A DNA stretch of 64,000 nucleotides from JAGSPQ01 sp038206395 (GCA_038206395.1 JBBRAX010000035.1:1-64000); one strand, 5' to 3'; numbered from the stretch's first letter, positions 26,055 through 35,133 are shown. Numbers and translations: made by a program. The notes: a model not told the origin generated them from the letters alone.

Positions 26055-26485
26055 CAGACGGCGGCGGGATTTTCAGCCGCAGGCGCCGTGTGCTCGGCGT
26101 CGCCGTCGGCATCCGCGTGGTCGGTGGTCGGACCCAGGTCGGCGGCAGCGGTGGCAGCCTCGAGCGCAGCGGCCGGAAGCGCGGCGGCCTCGGCCTGACC
26201 TTCGGCAGCGCTGAGAACAGGCTTCTTCACCCCAGCGCCCGAACGGCAGGTGCGGCACCAGGGCTGGTTGCGAATCGCGCCGTCGGCCATCTTGCGAAGG
26301 CCGAACATCATCAGCGGCTTCATCGCGCGGCACTTGAGGCACATCATCGTGATCAGCACTTCGTTGCCGTCGGCGTCGTAGACGGCCGACTTGCGCTTCT
26401 TGCGCGGGACTTTCGGGGCGTTCGGGTCCCTGGCCGGCTTTTCGACGGGCTGCGGCGTCAGGTTCGGCGTGACTTTGTAGAGCAC
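26054..26485 (-). CDS. Zinc-ribbon protein with Ala-rich tail
   Basis: 143 residues from GTG 26485, chosen because GGGAGGGGAA lies just upstream. The N-terminal part is basic and Pro-rich (VPRKKRKSAVYDADG). The centre has two Cys pairs, CLKC and CRTC, 28 residues apart, forming a probable zinc ribbon. The C-terminal 60 residues are low-complexity Ala/Glu/Asp. No known regulator family is recognised. It lies between the 5'-nucleotidase and the CoA transferase; the overlap with the latter (TGATG) suggests co-translation. Confidence 0.7.
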   Translation of the reverse strand: MLYKVTPNLTPQPVEKPARDPNAPKVPRKKRKSAVYDADGNEVLITMMCLKCRAMKPLMMFGLRKMADGAIRNQPWCRTCRSGAGVKKPVLSAAEGQAEAAALPAAALEAATAAADLGPTTDHADADGDAEHTAPAAENPAAV

Positions 26486-26520
26486 TTCCCCTCCCAGCAG
26501 ATGGTGAGACGAAACGATTC

Positions 26521-28329
26521 TTACGGACTTCCGGTTTGCCCGTCGAGCTTGGTGCCCGGGCTGCACTTGTCGCCGTCCTGCAGAAAGGAGACGCGGCCCG
26601 AACGGGGGCTGGCGAAAGGCTCCTTCTTTTTCTTCCAGAAATCGACAAGCGCATCGCGCAGGTTGAGCTCGCGGTTCTCGCCGAGGTCGACCTGGTCGGG
26701 CTCGATGGTCGATAAAATCGGAGCGAGCCCGTCGCCCCCGCGCGCCAGGAAGTCAGGCATCACGACCCGGTACTGCTTCGAAAGATCCAGCGGCTTGCCG
26801 CCTTCGAGGGTGACGGTCTTGAGGCGGTCGGCCGTGGGGCAGCGCGAGAGCTTCACTTCGATGCCCGACGCCTGGAAGACGCCTTTGCGCGAGCCGTACG
26901 CGGCGGTGAGCAGGCGCATCAGCTCGTCGCCGGTGAGCTTCAGCGTGCTGATTGCATTGTCGAAGGGCAGCACTTCGTAGACGGCGCCGTAGGTGACATC
27001 GCCAGCCTTCAAGTCCGCGCGAAGCCCGCCCGGATTCATGAGGGCGATGTCGGCCTTCTCGACCCCGCGCAGCGAGTCGGCGAGGAAGCTGCCTAGGCCA
27101 GACTCGTTCTCGTAGTCGCGGCCCAGCGTCTTCGGCACCGAGAGGCCGAGGCTCTCGTTCTGCAGCTTCGCGACCTGCTGCAGCGCCGGGCTCAAGAGGG
27201 CGGTGACCTTCTCGTCGGGCACGATGGGCTGGCCCATGAAACTGGCCTGCACGGCGACGACGTTGGCCTTGCCGCGAAGCACGCGCGGGTCACAGCTGCC
27301 GGACTCCTGGTCGACGGTCTCACAAAGTGGAATCAGCGGCGTCATCACCGTCTTCGAGGGGATGACCTTGCGGGTGACGGGGTCGATGAAGAGCTCGATG
27401 GTCGAGAAGAAGCGGCCGAGGCCGTAGGTCTCGGTGACGGGGGTGCCGTTGATATTGTGGGCGATGACGCCGTGGGTGTGACCGGCGACGACGCCATCGA
27501 GGGTGCCGGGGGGCAGGCCGCGCATCATGTCGAAGACTTCTCCGGTCTTCTCGTCGCAGCTGCTCGTGTCGTCGGGGTTGTCCCACTTCGCGCACTTGCC
27601 GCCGGCGTGGACGACGCCGATGACGATGTCAGCGCCCTTCTCGCGCAGCTGCTTCGCCGCGGTGAGTGCCTCAGGGGCGAGCGGGCTGAACCGCAGCGTA
27701 GCGACATTCACGGGCACCGTGGTGACGGGGGTCTGCGGCGTGGTCAACCCGAAGATGCCAATCTTGATTCCCTTCCGTTCAATCATCAGCAGGCCATCGC
27801 CGGGGAGCCACGCGGGGCGGCGACCGGAGGCCTCTTCGTAGATGTTGGCCGAGAGCAGCGGGAACTTCGCCTGGGCGATGCGGGCCTTCAGCGCGCCGAA
27901 GGGATCCACGTTGGGCTGGGTGGCGACCGAGACCGGCCCGACGGGGCCGTAGTCGAACTCGTGGTTGCCGATGGCGGCGACGTCGTAGCTGAGCGCGTTC
28001 ATCGCATCGATGACGGCCGCGCCTTCCGACAGGTTGGCGGCCAGGGTGCCCTGGAAGAGGTCTCCGGCGTCGAGCAGCACGACGCCGCCGAAGTTGTTGC
28101 CCCGCAGAATCTTCAGGTACGCGGCCATCACGGCAGAGCCGCCGGCGCGAATCTCACTGGCGCCGAACTTCTCGACCTGGCCCATCACCCACCCGTGCTG
28201 GTCGTTGGTCGCGACGAGGGTGATGCGCAGGGGACCTGCGTCCTTCGCGGGCTTCTCGTCGGGCGTTACCGTGACCTGAGGGGTGACGCAGCCGATGCAG
28301 AGAAGCAGGATGACGGCGAATCGTTTCAT
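26521..28329 (-). CDS. 5'-nucleotidase/UshA-family lipoprotein
   Basis: 602 residues from ATG 28329. Lipobox LLCIGC (Cys14). The calcineurin-like metallophosphatase domain shows the metal motifs NDQHG (Asp43, His45), LLDAGDLFQG, GNHEFDYG, VVHAGGKC and GHTHG. The C-terminal 5'-nucleotidase domain shows NPGGLRADL, VYEVLPFDNAISTLKLTGDEL (split at Asp-Asn here) and the late GGDGL segment. Family members release phosphate and nucleoside from extracellular nucleotides. Anchoring to the envelope fits scavenging from prey or the environment. In-frame codons before 28329 are not a leader. Confidence 0.92.
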   Translation of the reverse strand: MKRFAVILLLCIGCVTPQVTVTPDEKPAKDAGPLRITLVATNDQHGWVMGQVEKFGASEIRAGGSAVMAAYLKILRGNNFGGVVLLDAGDLFQGTLAANLSEGAAVIDAMNALSYDVAAIGNHEFDYGPVGPVSVATQPNVDPFGALKARIAQAKFPLLSANIYEEASGRRPAWLPGDGLLMIERKGIKIGIFGLTTPQTPVTTVPVNVATLRFSPLAPEALTAAKQLREKGADIVIGVVHAGGKCAKWDNPDDTSSCDEKTGEVFDMMRGLPPGTLDGVVAGHTHGVIAHNINGTPVTETYGLGRFFSTIELFIDPVTRKVIPSKTVMTPLIPLCETVDQESGSCDPRVLRGKANVVAVQASFMGQPIVPDEKVTALLSPALQQVAKLQNESLGLSVPKTLGRDYENESGLGSFLADSLRGVEKADIALMNPGGLRADLKAGDVTYGAVYEVLPFDNAISTLKLTGDELMRLLTAAYGSRKGVFQASGIEVKLSRCPTADRLKTVTLEGGKPLDLSKQYRVVMPDFLARGGDGLAPILSTIEPDQVDLGENRELNLRDALVDFWKKKKEPFASPRSGRVSFLQDGDKCSPGTKLDGQTGSP

Positions 28330-28379
28330 CTTGGGACCCCGCGCAAAATCATACCCGCCCGCACTGATCCACTGGCTTG

Positions 28380-29225
28380 TTAATCGAGTCGGCCTTCGAG
28401 CAGCGGCGCCGCCCGAGCCGGATCGTCGGCGTCGCAGACCATCCACACCACGCCGTCGGGGCGCACCAGCAGCCCTTCGACCTTGAAGACCGGGTCAAGC
28501 TCTTCGAGCCGGTGAAGGACGGGGTGACCTGGCTCGAGCACCGCGAGCGCCGCTGCGGAGCAGGGGCCATCGAGGTAGGCGTCGGCAGTGTCTTCACAGA
28601 CGGCCGACACGGCGAGGCGGCCGTCGTCCAGCGCGCAGAGGTCGGTGGGAGTCAGCGGGATGCCGTCGATGTCGCCCAGGTTCAGTGGCACGGCGCGCCG
28701 GAAAGCGGAGGCCGGCACCTCGTCGCCACCGAAGCGGCGCAGGTCGATTTCGAAGAGCGCGCTGGCGGTGGCGTTGTTCCCGCGCTGGGCAAGCCACAGC
28801 GACTGGCCGAGCACCGCGGCGCCTTCGAGGTTGAGCTGGCCCGTCTCTTCGCGAAGGCGCTCGAACAGCGGTGTGAAGTCGACGGCCCGCGAGGGCACCA
28901 CGGGCCGGCCTTCGTGAAGAGAGATGATGGCGCCGGCCTGGCGGTTGGGCGCGCTTCCCGACGGCAGCGCGAGCAGGTCGCCGTTCGGCAGCAGGCAGAT
29001 CGCCTCGAGGTCGGGCTTGTGCTTCTTCGGCATCGGCGAGTGGTCCTGCGCGTCGGGGCGAAGCAGCAGGTGGCGAACGCCGGGAGCACTCCCGTGCGCG
29101 GGAAAGACGGCGAGCGTGTGCTCGTCATCGGCGACGACGAAGAGCTGCCCGTGAGACTCGCAGAGCCCGCTGGCCGCGGCGACAAACGCGCGCTCGCCCG
29201 GGCGGGACGGAGCGACATCCAGCAT
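28380..29225 (-). CDS. Probable beta-propeller protein (DUF6929-like), unknown function
   Basis: 281 residues from ATG 29225 (GTG 29231 also possible). No signal peptide. Repeating strand patterns such as HGQLFVVADDEHTLAVF, LLPNGDLLALPSG, GQSLWLAQRGNN, DDGRLAVSAVCED and RPDGVVWMVCDADD suggest a propeller. The His-rich PKKHKPDLEAI motif followed by LNLEGAAV recalls proteins annotated as esterase-like or DUF6929. Cytoplasmic by default. The catalytic role is unknown. It lies 50 bp before the nucleotidase gene on the same strand. Confidence 0.65.
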   Translation of the reverse strand: MLDVAPSRPGERAFVAAASGLCESHGQLFVVADDEHTLAVFPAHGSAPGVRHLLLRPDAQDHSPMPKKHKPDLEAICLLPNGDLLALPSGSAPNRQAGAIISLHEGRPVVPSRAVDFTPLFERLREETGQLNLEGAAVLGQSLWLAQRGNNATASALFEIDLRRFGGDEVPASAFRRAVPLNLGDIDGIPLTPTDLCALDDGRLAVSAVCEDTADAYLDGPCSAAALAVLEPGHPVLHRLEELDPVFKVEGLLVRPDGVVWMVCDADDPARAAPLLEGRLD

Positions 29226-29245
29226 CCGCACGACCCGAACGGAGA

Positions 29246-29650
29246 TCAGCGGATGTTCCCGCAGGACACGTAGAGCGAGAAGTCCTGCGCGTCGTGCACG
29301 TTGATGACCCAGTCGCCGTTGGTGATCTCGGCGAAGGTGAGGTCGACCTCGGCGGACGATTCGCCGAAGCCGCCGTCGGCTGAAGTCGTGACGCTGGCGA
29401 GGCCGATGGTTCTTCCGCGCGAGCTCAAGTCCTGCTTCGGGCCGATCTCGCCGCAGCGGCCATTGTGCAGGTGGGTGGGCTGGGCTTCACCGAACTCGGA
29501 GGCGGCGAGGCGAAGGTCGACCTGGGTGGTGCTGCCGAGGCTGGTGAGCGTGGCGACGCCGCTCTGCCCCGAGTTGTTCTGAGCGTTCATCACCACGAGG
29601 ACCTGCTGCGGCGAGCAGGCCGCGAACAGGAGCACCGCGAGCCACCTCAT
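29246..29650 (-). CDS. Cu/Zn-SOD-like or CHRD-like lipoprotein
   Basis: 134 residues. Lipobox LLFAAC, then a beta-rich domain in which PTHLHNGRCGEIGP and NVHDAQDFSLYVSCGNI carry paired Cys and His residues in the spacing seen in small Cu/Zn superoxide dismutase-like and CHRD domains. Several canonical SOD metal ligands are not recognisable, so activity is doubtful. Starts inside the stop of the MopE-like gene (ATGA). Confidence 0.65.
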   Translation of the reverse strand: MRWLAVLLFAACSPQQVLVVMNAQNNSGQSGVATLTSLGSTTQVDLRLAASEFGEAQPTHLHNGRCGEIGPKQDLSSRGRTIGLASVTTSADGGFGESSAEVDLTFAEITNGDWVINVHDAQDFSLYVSCGNIR

Positions 29651-30522
29651 CCCGGCCCCGGGCAGATGAAGTTGGTGCAGACGGTGCCGCTGGCGCAGGT
29701 GCGGCCGTTGCAGTCGGGGTCTTCGCAGTCGGTGAGGAAGTCCTGGTCGTTGTCGGTACCGTCATCGCACTGCTCGACAGGGAAGCAGAAGAAGCGGCCA
29801 CCATCGTCGAGGCCTGCATCGATGCCCGCGTCGAGGCCTATGCCCGCGTCCGGAATCCCTCCATCCGGCTCTCCGCCATCGCCCGCGTCAGGAGTGCCCG
29901 CGTCAGGAGTGCCCGCGTCGGGGAGCTTGCCGCAGACGAAGCCTGCGTCACCGTTGGTGAAGCAGGTGCGCTGCTGGCAGGCGGGGTCGGCGCAGTCGAG
30001 GCCACCGTCGCCGTCGTTGTCGAGGCCATCGGCGCAGTTGGTCTCGCGGCAGGCGCCGAGCTGGCAAGACGTGCCCGGGGCGCAGGCGTTGCCGCAGACG
30101 CCGCAGTTGAGGTCGTCGGTGGCGAGGGTGAACGTCTCGTCGGTCATGCCGTCGCAGTCGTCGTCTTTTCCGTTGCAGAGCTCGGCGATGGGCTTCACTT
30201 CGGACACGCAGACGGTGCCGGCGTCGATGCAGCTGAAGCGGCCTGGCGCGCACTCGCCCAATGCGCTGCTGGTGCAGAGCATCTTCGCCATCGGAAACGT
30301 CTCGTCGATGCCGCCGTTGCAGTCGTCGTCTTTGCCGTTGCACGTCTCGGCGAAGCAGGTGCCCTTCTTGAAACACAGCGAGCCGCCGGCCAGCTGCGCC
30401 TTGCACTCGTAGTCGGGGCCGCAGTCGGCGGTGGTGGTGCAGGTGTACTTGCCCTGGTTCGGATCCACCGAAGGCTTGCAGCCGGCGGCAAGCACCACGA
30501 GAAGAAGGACGCGGGTGCGCAT
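29647..30522 (-). CDS. MopE-like Cys-rich lipoprotein
   Basis: About 291 residues from ATG 30522. Lipobox VVLAAGC. Two copies of the MopE-type motif CNGKDDDC-N/D-G-x-x-DET with regular Cys, a third looser Asp-rich Cys motif (CADGLDNDGDGGLDCADPAC), and a 'PDAG' repeat linker (TPDAGTPDAGDGG) before a last Cys/Asp module. The family motif is a putative metal-binding module found on myxobacterial surface proteins. The Asp-rich loops suggest calcium or copper binding. Directly follows the PEGA protein. Confidence 0.82.
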   Translation of the reverse strand: MRTRVLLLVVLAAGCKPSVDPNQGKYTCTTTADCGPDYECKAQLAGGSLCFKKGTCFAETCNGKDDDCNGGIDETFPMAKMLCTSSALGECAPGRFSCIDAGTVCVSEVKPIAELCNGKDDDCDGMTDETFTLATDDLNCGVCGNACAPGTSCQLGACRETNCADGLDNDGDGGLDCADPACQQRTCFTNGDAGFVCGKLPDAGTPDAGTPDAGDGGEPDGGIPDAGIGLDAGIDAGLDDGGRFFCFPVEQCDDGTDNDQDFLTDCEDPDCNGRTCASGTVCTNFICPGPG

Positions 30523-30523
30523 C

Positions 30524-31597
30524 TTAGAAGTGCCCACCGAAGAAGACGCCGGCGCCGTCGGGGTTCACGGCCGGAGCAAGCTGCACCGGCGTGTTCCCCG
30601 CGCGGATGTCGAAGACGAAGAGGACGGCGGTGACGATGAGCGCGGCTCCCGCGACGGCGAAAGAGACGTTGGCGATGAGCGCGTTGTTGTGAACGGCGAT
30701 CGCGTCGGTGCGCTTGCCCGAATAGATCATCGTCGTCTTGTTGTAGCCGGCGAGCAGCGTCTTCTCGCCCGAGCTGGACTGGATGCCGAAGACGGTGCCG
30801 ACGCCAAAAGCGACCAGGGTGGCGGCGAGGGAGACGATGGTCGGCGCGCGGAGCCGGAAGCCGGGGCCGTCGTCAGCGCCCTGCCCGTTCGCTGCAACGA
30901 GTGCGGGCACGCCGTCCTCGGCCTTCTCGCCCGGCTTCAAGATCATCCGGATGTCGGCGGTGAAGGTCTGGTTCGGCTCGAGGTCGACGAGACGGGTGAC
31001 GGGCAGGTACTTCGCGCGGGCGATCTTCACCTCGTGCTTGCCGGGCTTGAGCGTGAGCGTGACAGGAGCGACGCCGATGAACTCGCCGTTGACGGTGACC
31101 TGGGCGTCGTTCGCGTTGGTCTTCACCACCAGCGTGCTTCGGGCCTCGCGCTCGCCCCGCAGCAGCGGGCCGACGAGGTCTTTGACGTCTTTCTGGAAGC
31201 GGCGCGACGCGATCAGGATCGCGCGATCGACGTCGGCGACGACGTTGAGGCTCTGCAGGTCGATGAGCGCGAGCTTCAGGTTGTAGTGCTTGTCATCGAC
31301 GGTCAGCGAGCCGGCGACGACGCGGGCGATGCCGGGCACATCGCCGATGACCTGCGAGACGCAGGCGGGCTTGGGGCCGCACTTCACCAGCTCGAGGTAC
31401 TTCTTGATGCCGAGCTGGGTGCGCAGCTCCTCTGGGCTGATCACGGCGAGCTTCTGGGCCGCGGCGGCGTCTTTCAGGGCCTGGGTGACCTGAGACGCCA
31501 TGCCGACCATGGGGGTGTCGAGATCGACGAGCGCGACCTTGCCCGCCGGAGCGGCCGCGATCGCGAGTGCCAACGTTGCCGGGAGCAGAGCCATCAT
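30524..31597 (-). CDS. PEGA-domain protein with signal-like N-terminus
   Basis: 357 residues. The N-terminal hydrophobic stretch MMALLPATLALAIAAAPA may be a signal peptide. A domain of about 110 residues follows (KVALVDLDTPMVG...), with VKCGPKPACVSQVIGD resembling proteins that list FlgO/TolB-like regulators. A PEGA domain follows (about 152-215, with NANDAQVTVNGEFIGVAP). Two C-terminal hydrophobic helices (about 250-270 and 305-325) precede a Gly-rich end. The overall plan again matches the signal peptide, domain and two-helix proteins at 330-1211 and 4359-5291. Divergent from the pseudouridine synthase with only 22 bp between starts. Confidence 0.75.
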   Translation of the reverse strand: MMALLPATLALAIAAAPAGKVALVDLDTPMVGMASQVTQALKDAAAAQKLAVISPEELRTQLGIKKYLELVKCGPKPACVSQVIGDVPGIARVVAGSLTVDDKHYNLKLALIDLQSLNVVADVDRAILIASRRFQKDVKDLVGPLLRGEREARSTLVVKTNANDAQVTVNGEFIGVAPVTLTLKPGKHEVKIARAKYLPVTRLVDLEPNQTFTADIRMILKPGEKAEDGVPALVAANGQGADDGPGFRLRAPTIVSLAATLVAFGVGTVFGIQSSSGEKTLLAGYNKTTMIYSGKRTDAIAVHNNALIANVSFAVAGAALIVTAVLFVFDIRAGNTPVQLAPAVNPDGAGVFFGGHF

Positions 31598-31619
31598 GGT
31601 TAAGGGGCCACCATAGGGT

Positions 31620-32567
31620 ATGGACGAATTTATCGAGATGGAGTTCTGCGTCGAGCCGAACTTCGCGGGCTGGCGTCTCGACCTCTACCTGTGCGCCAAG
31701 ATCCGGCGCCTCTCGCGCACCCGGGTCAAGTCGATCATCGAGAACGAGCTGATCAGCGAGAGGAGGCTGAAGCCGTCGACGCTGGTGACGACGGGGCTGA
31801 CCTTCAAGCTGCGGCGCAAGGCGTTGCCCGAGCCCGAGACGCCCGACGCGGACCAGGTGAAGGAAGTCTTTCGCGACGAGTGGCTGCTGATCCTCGACAA
31901 GCCGGCGGGCCTGCCGATTCACCCGACCGCGCGGTACCACCACGGCACGTTGGTCTCGCAGCTGAAGGCGCGGGGCGAGGAGGCGTGGCCGGCGCACCGG
32001 CTGGATCGCGAGACGTCGGGGCTGCTGGTGTGCGCGCGATCGACGAAGGTGAGCCAGGCGCTGGGGCTCGCGTTTACCGGCTCGGAGGTCCACAAAGAGT
32101 ACCTGGCCATCTGTGAAGGGCAGCCCAAGGTGGATGCGTTCGAGGTGGACGCGCCGATCTCGGAAGGCACCGAGCTGATTCGCATCGCGGTGCGCATCGA
32201 CGCCAAGAATGGCAAGCCTGCGCAGACGGCGTTCAAGGTCGAGAAGCGGTTCTCGAAAGACGGGGCGGACTTCGCGGTGCTTCGGTGTTTTCCGCGCACG
32301 GGCCGGCAACACCAGATTCGCATTCACCTGCAGCAGGCGGGGTTTCCGCTGGTGGGCGACAAGATGTACGGCTTCGACCCGGGCTACTTCGATCGCTTCA
32401 GCAAGCACGCGCTCGAGCCCGAGGCGTGGCTCAAGCTGCGGCTGCCACGGCACGCGCTCCACGCGACGAAGATTCGGTTTCAACACCCGGGGACGAAGGA
32501 AGAGGTGACCTTCGAGTCGCCGCTGCCCGAAGACCTGCGCGCCTTCTGCTCAGGCCCTACTCAGTGA
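31620..32567 (+). CDS. RluA-family pseudouridine synthase
   Basis: 315 residues. An N-terminal S4-like RNA-binding region (FAGWRLDLYLCAKIRRLSRTRVKSI) precedes the catalytic domain with LDKPAGLPIHPT, the active motif HRLDRETSG (catalytic Asp129), and RTGRQHQIRIHLQ. All family motifs are present, so it should convert uridine to pseudouridine in rRNA or tRNA. Which site it modifies (RluC, RluD or TruC-like) is not clear. Its 3' end overlaps the convergent monooxygenase remnant by 11 bp. Confidence 0.93.
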   Translation: MDEFIEMEFCVEPNFAGWRLDLYLCAKIRRLSRTRVKSIIENELISERRLKPSTLVTTGLTFKLRRKALPEPETPDADQVKEVFRDEWLLILDKPAGLPIHPTARYHHGTLVSQLKARGEEAWPAHRLDRETSGLLVCARSTKVSQALGLAFTGSEVHKEYLAICEGQPKVDAFEVDAPISEGTELIRIAVRIDAKNGKPAQTAFKVEKRFSKDGADFAVLRCFPRTGRQHQIRIHLQQAGFPLVGDKMYGFDPGYFDRFSKHALEPEAWLKLRLPRHALHATKIRFQHPGTKEEVTFESPLPEDLRAFCSGPTQ

Positions 32568-32980
32568 TGTAGAGGACGCCCAGGCACATTTCACTGGCCG
32601 TGCCTTCGCCCCAGTTCACGTCCTGCGGCGGCCGCTTCACGCCGTCGATCACCGGCTGCGCCTCGGCCGAGTTGTCCCAGGGGCACTCGACGTTCAGGCG
32701 GTCGCCCGGGCGGCACACCTTCGGCGTCTTGAAGCCGTACGAGCGCTGCCAGTGAAAGTCCCACCGGGGGATGTCGAGCAGACACTCGGTCGGCGCGTTC
32801 TCGTGCAGGATCTCGATCTTCGATCGGCTGCCCAGCAGGTGTTGGTGCAGCGTCGCCGAGTACACCTTGAACGCCTTCTGGCTGCCGACCACGCCGTTGG
32901 TGAGCGCTCCCATGTACGGCGTCGGGTCGAACGCGAACGAGTGCTTCGTGTCGGCCGCGAAGGCCCGGGGCCCACGCTCC
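32557..32980 (-). pseudogene. C-terminal fragment of copper type II ascorbate-dependent monooxygenase-like protein
   Basis: From about 32980 to the stop the minus strand reads as the last ~140 residues of a Cu2_monooxygenase C-terminal domain: LHQHLLGSRSKIEI, PRWDFHWQRSYGF, RPGDRLNVECPWDN and GTASEMCLGVLYI. His-x-His and the Met near the end match copper-ligand positions of the family. The frame is open further upstream to 33261, but that stretch is antisense to a TPR fragment and has no family resemblance, so the N-terminal ~250 residues or more of the enzyme are missing. Not functional as it stands. Confidence 0.75.
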
Positions 32981-33005
32981 GAGCCACGCAGTGCGCTGGT
33001 TGCTG

Positions 33006-33248
33006 GGAGCGCTCGGTCGCCGCGGCGACCGAGCGCTTCGGCGGCGATCACCCGCGGGTCGCCTCGCTGCTGAACAACCTCGCCATGGCCGTCGACCGCG
33101 GCGGCGATCCCGAGGCGGGCGTCGCGTACCACCGCCGCGCGCTGGCGATCCGCGTGAAGCTGCTCGGGCCCAATCACGCATTCGTCGCGACGACGCTCGG
33201 CAACCTCGCCAGCGCACTGCGCAGTCGCGGAGACTTCGTGCAGGCCGG
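33006..33248 (+). pseudogene. TPR (kinesin-light-chain-type) fragment, both ends missing
   Basis: The plus strand encodes about 80 residues of TPR: GDDHP-like GGDHPRVASLLNNLA, PEAGVAYHRRALAIRVKLLGPNH and ATTLGNLASALRSRGDF. These are typical of the C-terminal TPR tails of myxobacterial Ser/Thr kinases. There is no start codon with a plausible leader, no kinase domain upstream, and the reading dissolves after residue FVQA. It abuts the monooxygenase fragment head to head across a 30-bp palindrome. Confidence 0.65.
33008..33037. repeat. Perfect 30-bp palindrome
   Basis: The 15-base arms starting AGCGCTCGGTCGCCG are exact reverse complements with no loop. No T-run follows on either strand, so it is not an ordinary terminator. 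It lies at the junction between two oppositely oriented gene fragments. Confidence 0.95.
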
Positions 33249-33333
33249 CGCGGCTGCCCATCGCGGTGAACGCGTGGCTCGCAGCGCACCGGCGCTAAAT
33301 GCCCAGGCCGCGCAAGAACGCCACAGTCGTTCG

Positions 33334-34179
33334 TTAGAACTGCCCGGCCAGGCCGAGGCCACCGCGCGCAGGGACAAGGCGAACCTGGCTCGCAGGGGCG
33401 CGCTGATGCAGCCAGGGCACGGCGATGCCGACCGCCAGCCCGGCGACGGCGCCGACGATCACGTCGGTGGGGAAATGGGCACCCGAGCCGACGCGCTCGA
33501 GGGCCATCATCGTGCCCAGCGCGGTGGTGAGAATCCAGGGCCAGACTTTGATTCCGAAGCGCAAGCGCAGGGTCTGCGAGACGACGGCCATGGCTGCAAA
33601 GGTGGTCGCGACGTGGCCAGCGTAGAACGACGTGTACCCTTCTCCGCGAGAGATGATCCCCGGGTCGCCAGCGTAGGAGCTGGGTCTTGGGCGCTGAACG
33701 ATCAACGCCGTCGCCGCCTGAACCCCGGTGTTGAGGGCCAGCGTCTCGATAAAGATCATCAAATCCTCGAAGAAGGGCTTCGAGAACCCCAGGTCAATCA
33801 GGTCGAGCACGATCGGGGTGGCGATGATCAGCGCCAGCGAAACGTCGGCGACGAGCTGGATCGATGGGTTGTTGTACTTGACCGAGCTCCGGTCGAACGG
33901 GTTCAACGTGGCCCGGTCGCAGGGGCAGCTTGGCCGAATCAGCTTCTCGGTGCCGAACAGACGAATGCCCGCAACGACGGCGCCGGCGAGGGTGACCGGA
34001 ACATCGACGGCCAGGTGGATTTTGTAGACCGAGCGGTTGGGCGACGCCTCGAGCCCGACGACGCTGGGAGCCCGCGCTGCGGGAACCAACGAGGTGTCTG
34101 GGCGGGTGGGCGTGTCGGTGTCCGTCGGCCCCAGCGGCTGGAGCTGGAATGCGATCAACGTGGCGAGCAGCGTGAGCAT
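33334..34179 (-). CDS. PAP2-superfamily phosphatase
   Basis: 281 residues. Signal-like N-terminus (MLTLLATLIAFQL), then about six hydrophobic segments. The phosphatase signature appears in order: IVQRPRP (the K-x6-RP box with the Lys not obvious), SFYAGH in place of PSGH, and ERVGSGAHFPTDV for the SR-x5-H-x3-D box. The His and Asp of the active site are present. It should dephosphorylate a lipid phosphate such as undecaprenyl diphosphate or phosphatidic acid on the periplasmic face. A Cys-rich loop SCPCDR is unusual. Confidence 0.85.
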   Translation of the reverse strand: MLTLLATLIAFQLQPLGPTDTDTPTRPDTSLVPAARAPSVVGLEASPNRSVYKIHLAVDVPVTLAGAVVAGIRLFGTEKLIRPSCPCDRATLNPFDRSSVKYNNPSIQLVADVSLALIIATPIVLDLIDLGFSKPFFEDLMIFIETLALNTGVQAATALIVQRPRPSSYAGDPGIISRGEGYTSFYAGHVATTFAAMAVVSQTLRLRFGIKVWPWILTTALGTMMALERVGSGAHFPTDVIVGAVAGLAVGIAVPWLHQRAPASQVRLVPARGGLGLAGQF

Positions 34180-34218
34180 GCGGGCGGGTGACGCAAGATC
34201 GAGACCAGCAGTCCTTCT

Positions 34219-35133
34219 CTAATCCTCGCCGTGGGTCGCAAAGACCTGCTTCAGCTTTGCGAGCAGGGACAGCGGAGTGGTTCGTTCTTCGGCGCGCTTG
34301 TCGCGGAGCTCGTGGAGAAAGCCAGGCGTAATCACCCTGACGCCCCGGGCCTTCGCCCGATCCACGCAGCCCGAGAGCACCGTCTTGAGGAAGACCCGTG
34401 GCACGCCGACGAGCTCCGCACAGGCCTCGGGCTCCCAGGTGACGTCTGGGTCGATTCGGTTGGCCTGGAACAGCACGGTGCCGACGTCCACCCCGTGGCC
34501 CTTCGGGAGGTCGACCGGCCACGGCTTGCGGCCTTTGGTGAACCAGAAGTGCAGGCTGTCGCGGTACCCGTAGTCGATTGGCAGGCGGGGAAACTCGCCC
34601 CCCGAGACGAGCGCCTGGCGCCACTTGTGGTGCATCACGATCCGATCGATCTGCAGCAGGTAGTGATGCTCGAGGCCGTGGCTCTGGTGCGGGTGCGAAG
34701 GATCCCACGTGCACTCGAAGACCTGCACCGACTCGCCGACGAGCTGTGGAAAGGGCCCCGCGCCCAGGGCGTCTCGCCGCGAGGGCAAGAGGGTGAAGAT
34801 GCTGTTCTTCATCTTCTCGGCCGTGGTCTCACCGGGGAACCCAAGGATGACGCAGTTCTCGAGGTAGGCGCGCTCGTCCGGGATGAAGTTGAGCGACGCC
34901 AGCCCGGTGCGTCGGATGTTCGCCGCGGTGTTGCTGGTGCCGCGGGCGATCAACATCATCGCGTGCTTCCCCGAGATGACGTGTGGGAAGCAGAGCGAGT
35001 AGGGCCCGAGATTCGTCTGCCCGTCCTCTGCGACCGTGCCGACCAGGACCACCGGCATCGGGAAGAAGGCGGACGTCTGGTAGAAATTGTCGAGGATCTT
35101 CACGTCCTCGAAGTCGTCGCGGATGTTGCTCAT
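34219..35133 (-). CDS. Flavin reductase-like (FMN-binding split barrel) protein
   Basis: 304 residues from ATG 35133 (GGAGCACTCCG precedes it). The N-terminal ~190 residues show the flavin-reductase domain pattern: PVVLVGTVAEDGQTNLGPYS, MMLIARGTSNTAANIRRTG and FIPDERAYLENCVILGF. A C-terminal extension of about 110 residues has Cys and Arg/Lys helices not seen in the shortest family members. FMN is the likely cofactor; the electron acceptor is unknown. The long open frame upstream of 35133 is antisense-type sequence and is excluded. Confidence 0.8.
   Translation of the reverse strand: MSNIRDDFEDVKILDNFYQTSAFFPMPVVLVGTVAEDGQTNLGPYSLCFPHVISGKHAMMLIARGTSNTAANIRRTGLASLNFIPDERAYLENCVILGFPGETTAEKMKNSIFTLLPSRRDALGAGPFPQLVGESVQVFECTWDPSHPHQSHGLEHHYLLQIDRIVMHHKWRQALVSGGEFPRLPIDYGYRDSLHFWFTKGRKPWPVDLPKGHGVDVGTVLFQANRIDPDVTWEPEACAELVGVPRVFLKTVLSGCVDRAKARGVRVITPGFLHELRDKRAEERTTPLSLLAKLKQVFATHGED

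Noticed and set aside
33008..33037. Palindrome as a Rho-independent terminator
   Set aside because: No loop, no T-run on either side, and it lies within coding remnants.
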